A stretch of DNA of 64,000 bases. Source: a virus. The stretch covers positions 48,746 through 112,745 of the IMG/VR virus record IMGVR_UViG_3300042540_001929; one strand, 5' to 3'. This document shows, one piece after another, positions 1 to 8,548 of this stretch (position 1 is the first letter of the stretch; the number at the start of each line of letters is the position of its first letter). The notes under the pieces are model-generated. The model saw only the letters and a program-made list of their open reading frames with translations. It was not told where the DNA came from and ran no database searches. Both the position numbers and the translations under genes were made by a program.

Positions 1-24
1 TATCAAAAATGATTCGGGAGTGAT

Positions 25-32
25 GATATATA
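25..32 (+). promoter_or_regulatory. Candidate late promoter, GATATATA
   Basis: GATATATAAG lies at the extreme left of the window, upstream of the scaffold-like gene. It is identical to the motif found before most operon-leading genes here. The gap to the ATG at 95 is 62 nt, longer than the 17-31 nt seen elsewhere, so this copy is less certain. It also overlaps the first codons of a longer reading of the frame that starts at GTG 20 or ATG 23. Confidence 0.4.
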
Positions 33-94
33 AGGTTGACGATAATGAAGAATTTAAAAAAATACTCAAATCAGACAAAAATAAAAATAACATC

Positions 95-1429
95 ATGGAG
101 TCCAGAAAAGAATATGTAACGAGTGAAGAACTCAACAATTATTCCATTTTCTTAAAGAAAAAAATGGATGAGCTCGAGTCTCAAATCCGCGAGGCTAAGA
201 CCACTCAGAATTTGGTAGAAAGCTCAGATTCTTATACAAAACAACTCGAGGAAAGAGTAGATCGTCTAGAAAAATACTGCGAGTATTTGGCAGAAAATCT
301 GGAAGCATCTATCAAGTATGGCGAATACGTTGCAGAGAATTTGGACAACTCCATTACTTACAGCAAATATCTCGCAGAGAATCTTGACAAGAATATCTCC
401 TATTCTAAATACCTCGCAGAGAACGTTGACAAGTCAATTTTGTATTCCGAGTATGTGGCAGAGAACGTGGATAAAGGTATTAACTACTCTAAATATCTCG
501 CAGAAAAATTGGATGACACCATTCAATATTCCGAATATCTTGCAGAGAATGTGGATCACACTATTGCCTACTCAGAATATCTGGCAGAAAATGTAGACAG
601 AAATATTTCTTATTCTGAATATCTCGCAGAGAAGTTAGATAGAAACATTTCTTATGCTGAATATCTCGCGGAGAATTTGGACAAAGGTATTGCCTACTCA
701 GAATATCTTGGTGAAAACCTTGATAAAGGTATTGCCTACTCAGAATATATTGGCGAAAAATTAGAACAAGGAATTTCTTATTCCGAATATTTGGCAGAAA
801 ATGTAAACAGAACAATTTCTTATTCTGAATACATAGCCGAAAAATTAAATGGCACGATTTCGTACACCGAGTCTTTGTCTGAAAGCGTAGGATATCAACC
901 AGTGGTTGAAAAAGACGCACGGAGACAGGCAGAAGTCGCCTCAAGAACTGAATTAGCGGAGTCTGGGTTTGCAGGAGATTATACAAATCTTGGCAAACAA
1001 ATTGATTTCCTAATTGAGTCGGTCCAAACCCAAAAGACCGAAAATGATCAAAGAAAGGCTGAAAGCAAATGGCAGCCTACTGCTCAAACACAAAAAGCAG
1101 AACAAGTTCTCAACGAGAATGCAGACGCCAAACCAACATCTGGCCACAAGTTCATCGACGAGATGCCAACAGAGTATGCTCCGATTTGGGAGTCATTGAG
1201 CGAAGGACATAAGCAATCAATTATTGCCCAGTCTATTTTCCACAATCTCAATACACCTTATCAGATCAGAAATTTCTGGTCAACCCGTCAATTTGGACCT
1301 AAGCCTCTGGCTATGCAAAAATTGCAAGAGAACGAAAACATATCAGAGTCTTCAAACAGTCAGGCAACCGCTGCTTACAGCAACGATTATCTGAGCTGGG
1401 TGGCTAAGTCACTAGAAGGCAAATTCTAA
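95..1429 (+). CDS. Scaffold-like protein with fifteen 14-residue repeats
   Basis: This 444-residue protein sits directly upstream of the major capsid gene, the place of the gp22 scaffold in T4. Residues 60-269 are fifteen tandem 14-residue units of the form x-Y-S-E-Y-L-A-E-N-L-D-K-x-I. That period equals two heptads and fits a long helical rod or coiled coil. Every unit contains [LVI]-[AGS]-E, the site type cut by T4-like prohead proteases. The C-terminal 80 residues (around DEMPTEYAPIWESLSEGHK) look like a compact domain, followed by a low-complexity tail. ATG 95 is preferred because the frame upstream (GTG 20, ATG 23) overlaps a promoter-like motif; the longer form remains possible. The scaffold role is inferred from position, repeat design and cleavage motifs; no homology search was possible. 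An internal head protein is the alternative. Confidence 0.6.
   Translation: MESRKEYVTSEELNNYSIFLKKKMDELESQIREAKTTQNLVESSDSYTKQLEERVDRLEKYCEYLAENLEASIKYGEYVAENLDNSITYSKYLAENLDKNISYSKYLAENVDKSILYSEYVAENVDKGINYSKYLAEKLDDTIQYSEYLAENVDHTIAYSEYLAENVDRNISYSEYLAEKLDRNISYAEYLAENLDKGIAYSEYLGENLDKGIAYSEYIGEKLEQGISYSEYLAENVNRTISYSEYIAEKLNGTISYTESLSESVGYQPVVEKDARRQAEVASRTELAESGFAGDYTNLGKQIDFLIESVQTQKTENDQRKAESKWQPTAQTQKAEQVLNENADAKPTSGHKFIDEMPTEYAPIWESLSEGHKQSIIAQSIFHNLNTPYQIRNFWSTRQFGPKPLAMQKLQENENISESSNSQATAAYSNDYLSWVAKSLEGKF
272..901 (+). repeat. Fifteen 42-bp (14-codon) coding repeats
   Basis: Fifteen diverged 42-bp units encode the helical repeats of the scaffold-like protein. The protein pattern is much better conserved than the DNA: codons vary freely while the Y-x-x-Y-[LVI]-[AG]-E core is kept, which points to selection on the peptide rather than recent duplication. 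Confidence 0.9.
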
Positions 1430-1454
1430 AAAAACAAAAAAAATCTCTAAAAAA

Positions 1455-3182
1455 ATGAAACTAATTAACGAAGCTGAGATCTTCGATACCTGGTCGCCTA
1501 TCATCGAACAGAAAGCTGGTATCACTGATCCTTCTAAAAAAGCGTGGTTGTCTAAATACTGCCACTATCACTCCCTCAACGAATCTGCCGGTGCATACCA
1601 GTCGTTGAACGTTGTCAACGGCATGGGTCCCGTTGCACCTCCTGTCTTTCCTGGAGCAACACAAGCTACTTCGGTTGGTGGTTACGGTCCTAACCAAGGA
1701 TTCTACAGCCAATCTTGGCAAGGTTCTGGCGATAAGTTTCCTTCACTTCTTCCTTTGGCTATTCAGGTAGCTGCGAAGACTGTAGGTTTCGATATCGTTC
1801 CAGTTATTCCTATGTCAGGTCCTTCTGGCGTTTTGTCTTACCTCGACTACGTGTATGCCGGTGGTAAACTCAGTCCTCAATCCGTAGGTACTACCGCAGC
1901 CGATGCTTTGGCCGCTGCTCCTGCAATGATCAAATTGCAAATCACCACCCAGACAGACATGTCTTTACTAGTAGTAGGACCAGGCACACCAGGTACTACG
2001 TATTACATTACTAACGCTACATCAGCAGGTGCTTATATCTCTGCTAGGTTTGTTGGTCTTTCTAGGATTGACGGCTTCCCGATCTTCGAAATTATCGGAA
2101 TTACAGAAGGCGAATCTGTTGCTTCCGTTGTTAATGGGGGTGCAACTAAAGTTGGTACTTCAATCAACGGAGCTGAAGTTGGTACTACCACATCTACTGC
2201 TTCTTTGGTTAAAGCTTTGGAAGATCATATCCAAGGTTTCTCTGGAGCTGGTTTCTATGACGACCAGAACTGGCAGGGTCCTTTCGTAGATGGTACGAGG
2301 ACTTACAATCCAATGCTTAGAGGCGTAGGTGAAGAAAACTACTACAACTTGATGGGTCTTTCGACCTTCACGAAGTTCGTAGAAGCTGACACCTTCCAGG
2401 TAGCTGCTTCCGTCACTACGGAGCAAATCCAGGACCTTAACAAGCAGTTCGGTATCGACGTCATTTCTATGATCGAGAACGCACTGGTTAATGAGGTTTC
2501 TCAGGCGATTAACAAGCACATTCTGGCCAGAGCTTTTGCTCTCGGTTGGTCTAACTGTTATGACTTCAACACAGTTGAAGGTCAAAACCTGAACCTGAAT
2601 TTGGTTCTTGGTGGACTTGCTGGTTCTTACACCATTCCTTCCTATGTTGGAAAAACAGACCAGCCTTTGACTATGACTGGTACCGCAGGTCCTGCAAATG
2701 GTGGATATGAAAACTTGTCAACTCTACAGAGAAGACTTTTCTCCCGTATCCTTGCAGCCGCTAACGTGGTAGCAAACAGAGGTAGAAGGGGTCCTGCTAA
2801 CTTCATCGTCACCAATGCAAACTTGGCTTCGGCGATGCAAGATATCAGCCAATTCACCTTTGCTCCTTTCACCAATACCTTGACTCAGAACAACGGTACT
2901 TTGTACCCAGTTGGATCTTTGGCCGGTATGACCGTGTATGTGGATCAAAACATGAGGTACAACGACACCAGAATCCTCGTTGGAAGAAAAGGTGGTGATG
3001 ATGAGCCAGGTCTCAAATTCATGCCTTACATGATGGCAGAATCGATTCAGACAATCTCTGAAGGTACAATGTCACCTAAAATCGCAGTTAAGTCTCGTTA
3101 CTCTCTAGTAGAAGCTGGTTTCCACCCAGAAACCATGTATCTCTGCTTCAATGTTAACCTGCCTACTGGCGGTCTGGTTTAA
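1455..3182 (+). CDS. Major capsid protein, gp23-like
   Basis: This 575-residue protein forms the head shell. Around residues 110-125 it has F-D-I-V-P-V-I-P-M-S-G-P-S-G, matching the gp23 region FDICGVQPMNSPTG, followed by the conserved Y-V-Y-A-G-G; the C-terminal KSRYSLVEAG region also fits the family. T4 gp23 is 521 residues, so this is slightly longer. The first 43 residues end in S-L-N-E before S-A-G, a site like that where T4 gp21 removes the gp23 propeptide (L-T-E|A), so the mature protein probably starts at Ser44. Codon use is richer in C-ending codons than the neighbours, as expected for the most abundant virion protein. It follows the scaffold-like gene by 25 nt of A-rich leader with no Shine-Dalgarno sequence, and is followed by a strong terminator. 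Confidence 0.93.
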   Translation: MKLINEAEIFDTWSPIIEQKAGITDPSKKAWLSKYCHYHSLNESAGAYQSLNVVNGMGPVAPPVFPGATQATSVGGYGPNQGFYSQSWQGSGDKFPSLLPLAIQVAAKTVGFDIVPVIPMSGPSGVLSYLDYVYAGGKLSPQSVGTTAADALAAAPAMIKLQITTQTDMSLLVVGPGTPGTTYYITNATSAGAYISARFVGLSRIDGFPIFEIIGITEGESVASVVNGGATKVGTSINGAEVGTTTSTASLVKALEDHIQGFSGAGFYDDQNWQGPFVDGTRTYNPMLRGVGEENYYNLMGLSTFTKFVEADTFQVAASVTTEQIQDLNKQFGIDVISMIENALVNEVSQAINKHILARAFALGWSNCYDFNTVEGQNLNLNLVLGGLAGSYTIPSYVGKTDQPLTMTGTAGPANGGYENLSTLQRRLFSRILAAANVVANRGRRGPANFIVTNANLASAMQDISQFTFAPFTNTLTQNNGTLYPVGSLAGMTVYVDQNMRYNDTRILVGRKGGDDEPGLKFMPYMMAESIQTISEGTMSPKIAVKSRYSLVEAGFHPETMYLCFNVNLPTGGLV

Positions 3183-3203
3183 TCCTAACCAGATAACAAC
3201 AAG

Positions 3204-3231
3204 AACCCCAGGCTTCGGTCTGGGGTTTTTT
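3204..3231 (+). terminator. Strong rho-independent terminator after the capsid gene
   Basis: A 10-bp stem (3204-3213 with 3218-3227, one G-T pair) is closed by a C(TTCG)G tetraloop, the very stable UUCG class, and runs into a T tract (226-231). It lies 22 nt after the capsid stop and just before the next promoter-like motif, so it should isolate the head operon. Confidence 0.92.
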
Positions 3232-3245
3232 GTTTGTGAAGAAAA

Positions 3246-3253
3246 GATATATA
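3246..3253 (+). promoter_or_regulatory. Candidate late promoter, GATATATA
   Basis: GATATATAG lies between the capsid terminator and the next gene, 21 nt before ATG 3275. Its position right after a terminator is the cleanest argument that this motif restarts transcription. Confidence 0.65.
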
Positions 3254-3274
3254 GATAAAAATAAAACCCAAGTC

Positions 3275-3856
3275 ATGTCAAAAGTAAAGGATTTTAATTC
3301 CTATATAGATTTACAATTTGGCTCAAAATCCAACGATTCTCACCTCAAAGAAGGGTTTATGGATTCTTTAGCAAATGCAATAGATTCAATAATGCCTTAT
3401 TCTAAGACCAAAACAATTAATTATATAGTAGATAATATTTTGGAATATGAAAAAGATTTGCTTCAAGCAAAATATGATTTGAAAAAAACTTTGCGTAATA
3501 TGGATCTTAAGTTGAAAGGTATTCGTGATAGAACACCAATCAATCAAGATGCAGTCGAATCAATCAAAGAACAAATTGAAGCGAAGAAAAATGAATATAA
3601 AGCTATGGTTAAATCAAAATCTACAGCAATTGAAAAAGCGAAAGAATTATTAAGAAAAGAGGGAGCGAAATCTCCACGTTTAAAAGAAGTTATAAAAGCA
3701 AAAATGGCTGAGTTAGAAATTGATTTAGCTGAATTTGAATATGATTTGGCTAAAAAAATTTCTGCAGAAGCTTCAGAAATTGAAAATCTAAAAGATGCTT
3801 TAGATCAGGCAAAGAAAGAAGCACAGGAAATGATAAATAAATTGACTACCCCTTAA
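3275..3856 (+). CDS. Coiled-coil protein with L-x-E leader
   Basis: This 193-residue protein is not recognised by family. Residues 1-26 form a leader ending in H-L-K-E before G-F, comparable with the cleavage site in the capsid protein. Residues 60-190 are almost wholly charged helix (K/E/L/A-rich) and should form a coiled coil. ATG 3275 is chosen because it lies 21 nt after the promoter-like motif; a longer reading from 3230 would run into the terminator and promoter. It is first of a run of four genes with the same kind of leader, right after the capsid gene, so a packaged internal head protein or a core component is a reasonable inference. Confidence 0.6.
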   Translation: MSKVKDFNSYIDLQFGSKSNDSHLKEGFMDSLANAIDSIMPYSKTKTINYIVDNILEYEKDLLQAKYDLKKTLRNMDLKLKGIRDRTPINQDAVESIKEQIEAKKNEYKAMVKSKSTAIEKAKELLRKEGAKSPRLKEVIKAKMAELEIDLAEFEYDLAKKISAEASEIENLKDALDQAKKEAQEMINKLTTP

Positions 3857-3870
3857 AATAAACACAAAAT

Positions 3871-4779
3871 ATGGTTTATAATTTTAAACAATGGGACCTT
3901 CACAATTCATTGAATGAAGGAAACTCAATGAAAGATATTTTAAATTGGTTTGGAAACTTTTTTGGTGGAAAAACAAGTAAGATTGATTCATATTTGGAAG
4001 ACATTATCCAAATAGAAGAAGATTACACAAAAGAATGGGATAAAATTGCTACCGAGATAGATGCTCTTCAGGTACAAAAGGCCCAAATTACAAACGATCC
4101 AGCGGAATCTAGAAAGTTGGATCGTATGATTGATAGGAACGAAAAACTACTTCAGTCTATGTTAGTTAAGAAAAATTCATCTATTTCTGATATAGAGGAA
4201 AAGGTTAGAAAAATTGTGGAAAAAAATTCTAAATTAGTCTCTTATTGGAATTTGAAGAAAAGCAGGGCAGAAAAAGAAATTGCTGAACGCTTATATGATG
4301 TGGCAAAAAAACTTACCAACACAGATCTAGGAGAAGAACTATATGATAAGTACAAAAAGGCTGCTTTGATTGCCAAAGAAAAAGATGAGGATTTCAGAAA
4401 AAAATATGGCGAGATGAAATTGCCAACCGAAGAATTCGTTAAGTCTTCTTCTGTAAAAATGTCTAAAAATTACGGTCCTTCTAAAATTGCCAAATCTACT
4501 CTCAATAAAATTTTGGGTTATTCTGGAACTGAATTTGAAAAATACGCACAAGAATTAGGTAAAGAAAACACAAAAGATCTAATAAGAGAATTGACACGGG
4601 TTAAAAATGAAATGTGTGCTATTAGAGATCTAGATGTGGAAAGATTAGAAGCAGACGCGGCTAAAATTGGTATGAGCGATGCTCAGCTTAAAAGAGAAAT
4701 TAGAGACTTGAAAACAAAGCATACCGACAAAATAGGTGACGTCAGAACGAAAATAACAATAGCCAGAAGATATGACTAA
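3871..4779 (+). CDS. Coiled-coil protein with LNE leader
   Basis: This 302-residue protein starts with M-V-Y-N-F-K-Q-W-D-L-H-N-S-L-N-E before G-N. The aromatic/hydrophobic leader ending in LNE resembles the capsid-targeting peptides of T4 internal proteins (which end in IAE). The rest is mainly charged helix with two long coiled-coil segments (about residues 45-145 and 225-300). It lies 14 nt after the preceding gene and overlaps the next by 8 nt, so the run is one operon. It has no recognised enzymatic motif. An internal head or core role is inferred from leader and position. Confidence 0.6.
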   Translation: MVYNFKQWDLHNSLNEGNSMKDILNWFGNFFGGKTSKIDSYLEDIIQIEEDYTKEWDKIATEIDALQVQKAQITNDPAESRKLDRMIDRNEKLLQSMLVKKNSSISDIEEKVRKIVEKNSKLVSYWNLKKSRAEKEIAERLYDVAKKLTNTDLGEELYDKYKKAALIAKEKDEDFRKKYGEMKLPTEEFVKSSSVKMSKNYGPSKIAKSTLNKILGYSGTEFEKYAQELGKENTKDLIRELTRVKNEMCAIRDLDVERLEADAAKIGMSDAQLKREIRDLKTKHTDKIGDVRTKITIARRYD

Positions 4780-5041
4780 AATTATTTTAAATCTTGGGGA
4801 TTTCCCTTTGAACGAGGATGTTAATTCAGATTTAGTAAATGCTAAGAAGGCGGTGAATGATCAATTGCAAGCCATTAGGGACGAAATCCAAAATGAAAAG
4901 AATCAATCAGAGGTAGCTCAAAAAACTGCCAGTTTAAAAAAACAAGCGACTCTATATGCTGCATTACCTGCTATGCTGAATAAACTGGCAACATCAATGG
5001 AAGCTAAAGAAAAATCTGGAGATAAAACAAACATATACTAA
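4772..5041 (+). CDS. Small helical protein with LNE leader
   Basis: This 89-residue protein begins T-K-I-I-L-N-L-G-D-F-P-L-N-E before D-V, again a leader ending in LNE at residue 15. The remaining 74 residues are a charged helix. ATG 4772 overlaps the preceding stop, which suggests translational coupling. If the leader is cut, the mature product would be a short basic/acidic helical peptide, similar in size to T4 internal proteins. No family was recognised. Confidence 0.55.
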   Translation: MTKIILNLGDFPLNEDVNSDLVNAKKAVNDQLQAIRDEIQNEKNQSEVAQKTASLKKQATLYAALPAMLNKLATSMEAKEKSGDKTNIY

Positions 5042-5043
5042 AG

Positions 5044-7503
5044 ATGAGAAATTATTTCACTCACAACCCTGCTGCAAAATCTATTATTACAGATTTTATG
5101 AAGCTTAATGAAAATGCCTCGGTGGACAATCTTCTTAAAAGAGCAACAGAGATTTGCTTAGATACATTCAAAAAAATTGTTTTTGATCTTGCCTCTCAAG
5201 AAAATCGCAACCCTGATGTTTTAAGATCCATGTTGTTGGATATTGCATCCGCCAAAACTGTCAAAAGCTTAGTTGCCAAAATCAAAGATTATGCAGGGGA
5301 GTCTGAATTGGCAGATTCTAGATTTTCTAAGGTTAAAAATATGTATATGAATGCCTTAAATTCTATGGGTGATGCATTGAAAAGATTGGTTGAAATTGAT
5401 TCTAAATTAGAGGATTCTATTATTGATTCTTACAAAACTTCAGCTAATCGATTAATTTCCTCTTTGGATTCTATTGCATTAAGTTTTTCAAAAAAGAAAG
5501 CGACTAATGAATCTTCAAGTTTTGATTTTAATTCAAATTCTTTGAACGAGTCTCTCGTAGGGTTTAGCGGTAGAATCGAAAAACTAAGAAAAAAACTTGT
5601 TAATTTGATTTCTGATTCCAAAGGAAAGGATGCAAAAAATGGATATGGGAGAGACTGGCAAAGACTGTTTTCTTCACTGGAACAAAAATTAGAAGCCATT
5701 GAAGACTCCAAAGATTTAACTGGCGAGAAAGACAGAAAAACTTTGTCTGAACTAGAAAAACAAACAGATTCTCTTTCCGAAGAATATTACAATTACAAGA
5801 TTAGAACTGCAGAGATGAGTATGAAAAAGATCATTGATGACGATGAACTTGTGACAAAATATTCAGATGTGAATCAAATTATTACCGATGCTTTGGACAT
5901 TATAGCAAAAGCAAATGGTCAAGAGTTATTGATAGATAAAACTATCAGGGAAGAAATGGATGAGATGGAGCAGAAGGTGATTCAAAAAATTTTCCCGATA
6001 AAAATTGGAGCAAAGGACACAGACCTGAAATTTAAAAAGTCTGGTATTATCACTGCTGTACAGAAATCTTTAATGTCATCTTTCCCCTCTTTTAAAACTT
6101 TCTTACAAAAACATGGAGGGGCGGATGGTAAATACGGTAAAGCAACATCAATTGCAATCAAGTCTATCCAATCTTTACTTGGAAATAAAAACGCAAATGG
6201 TGAATTGGATAAACCCCTTTTCGATTCTCTCCTGAAAATGGAGCAAATCTCCGGCGAAAACAAAAAAATGTTAACAAATGCTTTGGGTGTTTTGAAAAAA
6301 ACATATGCTATGTCAGAATCCAAGGTTTTAGGAATAGAGAATTTCTCAAAATTATTTGAAGCCATTTTTATCGATGATGATGATCTAGAAAGAGAAATCC
6401 AAAAAAATTCAGCAGATTTGGCTAATATGCCCGAAAATAGTTCTGCAAAAGATAAAGAAGAGAAAACATCAGAAGATTCTAAATTAGCAAAAAAATTATC
6501 AAAGCTGTTAAGAAACGGTTACAACAAAAATGCAGAAGAGGAGGATTTTTTGAAAGAAGATGGAACACTTAAGAGTTCTTATCCGAATGAATTCGTGAGT
6601 GCGTGGATTAGTACACTAGAAGAAAACTCTAGCTCATCTGATAAACCTGGCTTCTTTTGGTTCCAAGAGCCTGATGAAAAAACGGGTGCTCTTTATTCAA
6701 CTAAAAGATTGGCAGGTAATTACAAAAAACCATATAATTGGGAAAAATGGAAGGAATTTTCAGGAGGGGAAACTTCACAAGAAAAAGATTCTTTCGCAAG
6801 ATGGTACACGAGCTACTACACAGGGTTTGGTGGTTTAGAAGACATTCAAAAAGAAAAGGTAATTAAAGAACTACTTGACTTCTATTCAAATCCAAAAAAC
6901 TCCTCTATGGTTAATCCAAAATTGGCTGATTCTTTCAACGATTGTGCTAGTTTTTATGATGACATAAAAGATGCAATTAAGGCAGGTAAATCTTCACCGG
7001 ATTCAGATTCATATGAATACTTTAAACAGGGATATTTGACTTCTGAAGCCATGGCAAAAATCTTAGAGGCTGCTTCAACTGCTGCACAAATAGATGATGA
7101 AGAGCCAGATTTAGGATTCTATGATTTTTTGATGCTTTCGATCTGTGTATTCCTTTGTGGATCTTCCATAGCTTGGAATTCTGAAAAGAAAAAATGGGAT
7201 TCAGCTTTGAATATTTTGAAGAATAAGGTATTGACAGAGGGTGTTTTAAAGAAAATCTCGGATGTTAAAGTGGTAGAAAATGATCCCAAATCGCCAATCC
7301 CATCATTGAATAAACAAGGAATAGAGATATTGACTAAGGGATATGATGGTAACTCCAAAAAAATCTTCAAAGAAAATTTAGAAAGAGCCTCTAAAGTTCT
7401 TGTTCCTTTAGTCGAAAGACATGCAGATAGAATGAATTACAAGAAGAAGGAAGACATTAAAACATTCGACTCTAAGAATGTGTTTGTGGTTAATTTAGAT
7501 TGA
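5044..7503 (+). CDS. Large head-associated protein with PG-binding-like domain
   Basis: This 819-residue protein has a leader ending in M-K-L-N-E at residue 23 and a second LNE at 167-169 in F-D-F-N-S-N-S-L-N-E-S, with an L-F-E at 437-439. Residues about 333-400 match the peptidoglycan-binding type 1 pattern (A-V-Q-K-S-L, then D-G-K-Y-G-K-A-T, then A-I-K-S-I-Q). The N-terminal third is helical; the C-terminal half is globular and acidic. It starts 2 nt after the preceding stop. The repeated L-x-E sites split it into segments, so it may be processed into several products during head maturation. The PG-binding-like fold could instead serve protein-protein contacts. No whole-length family was recognised. 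Confidence 0.6.
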   Translation: MRNYFTHNPAAKSIITDFMKLNENASVDNLLKRATEICLDTFKKIVFDLASQENRNPDVLRSMLLDIASAKTVKSLVAKIKDYAGESELADSRFSKVKNMYMNALNSMGDALKRLVEIDSKLEDSIIDSYKTSANRLISSLDSIALSFSKKKATNESSSFDFNSNSLNESLVGFSGRIEKLRKKLVNLISDSKGKDAKNGYGRDWQRLFSSLEQKLEAIEDSKDLTGEKDRKTLSELEKQTDSLSEEYYNYKIRTAEMSMKKIIDDDELVTKYSDVNQIITDALDIIAKANGQELLIDKTIREEMDEMEQKVIQKIFPIKIGAKDTDLKFKKSGIITAVQKSLMSSFPSFKTFLQKHGGADGKYGKATSIAIKSIQSLLGNKNANGELDKPLFDSLLKMEQISGENKKMLTNALGVLKKTYAMSESKVLGIENFSKLFEAIFIDDDDLEREIQKNSADLANMPENSSAKDKEEKTSEDSKLAKKLSKLLRNGYNKNAEEEDFLKEDGTLKSSYPNEFVSAWISTLEENSSSSDKPGFFWFQEPDEKTGALYSTKRLAGNYKKPYNWEKWKEFSGGETSQEKDSFARWYTSYYTGFGGLEDIQKEKVIKELLDFYSNPKNSSMVNPKLADSFNDCASFYDDIKDAIKAGKSSPDSDSYEYFKQGYLTSEAMAKILEAASTAAQIDDEEPDLGFYDFLMLSICVFLCGSSIAWNSEKKKWDSALNILKNKVLTEGVLKKISDVKVVENDPKSPIPSLNKQGIEILTKGYDGNSKKIFKENLERASKVLVPLVERHADRMNYKKKEDIKTFDSKNVFVVNLD

Positions 7504-7545
7504 TGTTAAAAATTTGATGTTTCATTCTTATTTTTAGCCCCAATC

Positions 7546-7902
7546 ATGAATAAAATACTTTTTCTCATTCTACTTACTTTTGTTTCTTGCCGGAAAGAAT
7601 TGGATATAAAACCAATTGATCCAAAATATTCGAAAGATTTAGTAAACCAAGAGATAATTCAACCAGCTTTAGATCAAGCAAAAATTCTAAGCAGAGATTC
7701 TCTTTTTTATCCCTTAAATTCAAGTTTGGCCGTTTTTCATAGTCAATTCCCAAATGAATTCAGAAAATTCGAAAGTTTACGAGGGGATAAAGAAAGAGCC
7801 AATTTTTTGAAAAGGAATCATAAGTTCAGAAAAATTTGGAAGAAACTAGGTAATAATGAAAAGAAATTGAATTCAATTAATTCTATAAAAACTTATCAAT
7901 AA
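7546..7902 (+). CDS. Small predicted lipoprotein
   Basis: This 118-residue protein starts with M-N-K followed by about 11 hydrophobic residues and F-V-S-C at residues 12-15, a plausible lipobox, so it is probably lipid-anchored after cleavage before Cys15. The mature part is basic and Lys/Asn-rich with no recognised domain. It is 42 nt after the preceding gene, with no separate promoter seen. Phage lipoproteins include outer spanin subunits and superinfection-exclusion proteins; nothing here decides between them. Confidence 0.55.
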   Translation: MNKILFLILLTFVSCRKELDIKPIDPKYSKDLVNQEIIQPALDQAKILSRDSLFYPLNSSLAVFHSQFPNEFRKFESLRGDKERANFLKRNHKFRKIWKKLGNNEKKLNSINSIKTYQ

Positions 7903-7984
7903 ATTTATAGAAATAAGATTATATCAATTGAATACACCATCAGTTTTACAATCTATTCTAAAGTGTGAATTTTTTTCGAAACAT

Positions 7985-7992
7985 TATCTTTG
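7985..7992 (+). promoter_or_regulatory. Possible host-type -7 box, TATCTTTG
   Basis: TATCTTTG fits the Bacteroidetes -7 consensus TAnnTTTG and lies 18 nt before ATG 8011 in a 108-nt gap. No convincing TTG-type -33 element is seen at the usual distance. It would give the P-loop/asparagine synthetase pair expression separate from the late genes. Confidence 0.35.
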
Positions 7993-8010
7993 TGTTTTAA
8001 TTAAATTCAC

Positions 8011-8547
8011 ATGATCACAATTTTTGAAGGAGCAAGAAATTCTGGTAAAACTTTTCTGGCGAACAAATACTCCCAGCAAACGGGAATGCAAATTTACAAA
8101 TTTGAATTTGCTGGATGGTTTTCTGGATTGATGATTCCAGACGAAGATCCAAAGACACATTATTTTGCATTAGGAAAAGAGGCCATGCTACTTCAGCTCA
8201 ATAGAGATGGACTCCTGCCTCATTTTATCTTGGATCGGGGATTTCTCACTGTTTTAACCTGGGGGATTATCAGCAAAAGAATCACTCAGCAGGAAGCTTC
8301 ACAACAACTTAATCTTTTGAGGGATAAAGGACTTTTGGTAAACCTAAAGATAGTTCTAGTTGAAGGCACAAACCCAGAATCCAGAACTAAAGACCAATGG
8401 GATTTTCGAGAGGGGTCTGCAGAGGAAAAAGAAACTCTTTTAAATATAATTTCTGCTGTTCAATTTCTTCAGCCTGATTTAGAAGTTGTGAAACTTACTA
8501 ATGACTTTACCCATATGACCACAAAGAATTTAATTCATTTGATTTAA
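8011..8547 (+). CDS. P-loop NTPase, kinase-like
   Basis: This 178-residue protein has a perfect Walker A motif at residues 7-14 (G-A-R-N-S-G-K-T) right after a first beta-strand, the layout of small nucleotide or nucleoside kinases. An aspartate-rich strand follows at L-D-R-G (about residue 75). Residues 115-140 hold a possible lid (E-G-T-N-P-E-S-R-T-K-D-Q-W-D). The stop is 1 nt before the asparagine synthetase start, so the two are co-expressed. The substrate cannot be read from sequence; thymidylate-kinase-like is the closest impression. Confidence 0.6.
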   Translation: MITIFEGARNSGKTFLANKYSQQTGMQIYKFEFAGWFSGLMIPDEDPKTHYFALGKEAMLLQLNRDGLLPHFILDRGFLTVLTWGIISKRITQQEASQQLNLLRDKGLLVNLKIVLVEGTNPESRTKDQWDFREGSAEEKETLLNIISAVQFLQPDLEVVKLTNDFTHMTTKNLIHLI

Positions 8548-8548
8548 T

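Noticed and set aside
20-94. Upstream extension of the scaffold-like gene from GTG 20 or ATG 23
   Set aside because: It overlaps the GATATATA motif and adds only Lys/Asn-rich residues before ATG 95; kept as an alternative, not as the main start.
561-986. 141-codon open frame on the minus strand opposite the 14-residue repeats
   Set aside because: Antisense shadow caused by the regular repeat; composition is not protein-like and no start context is seen.
2160-2585. Antisense frame inside the capsid gene
   Set aside because: Runs opposite a certain gene with strong codon bias; no promoter or leader.
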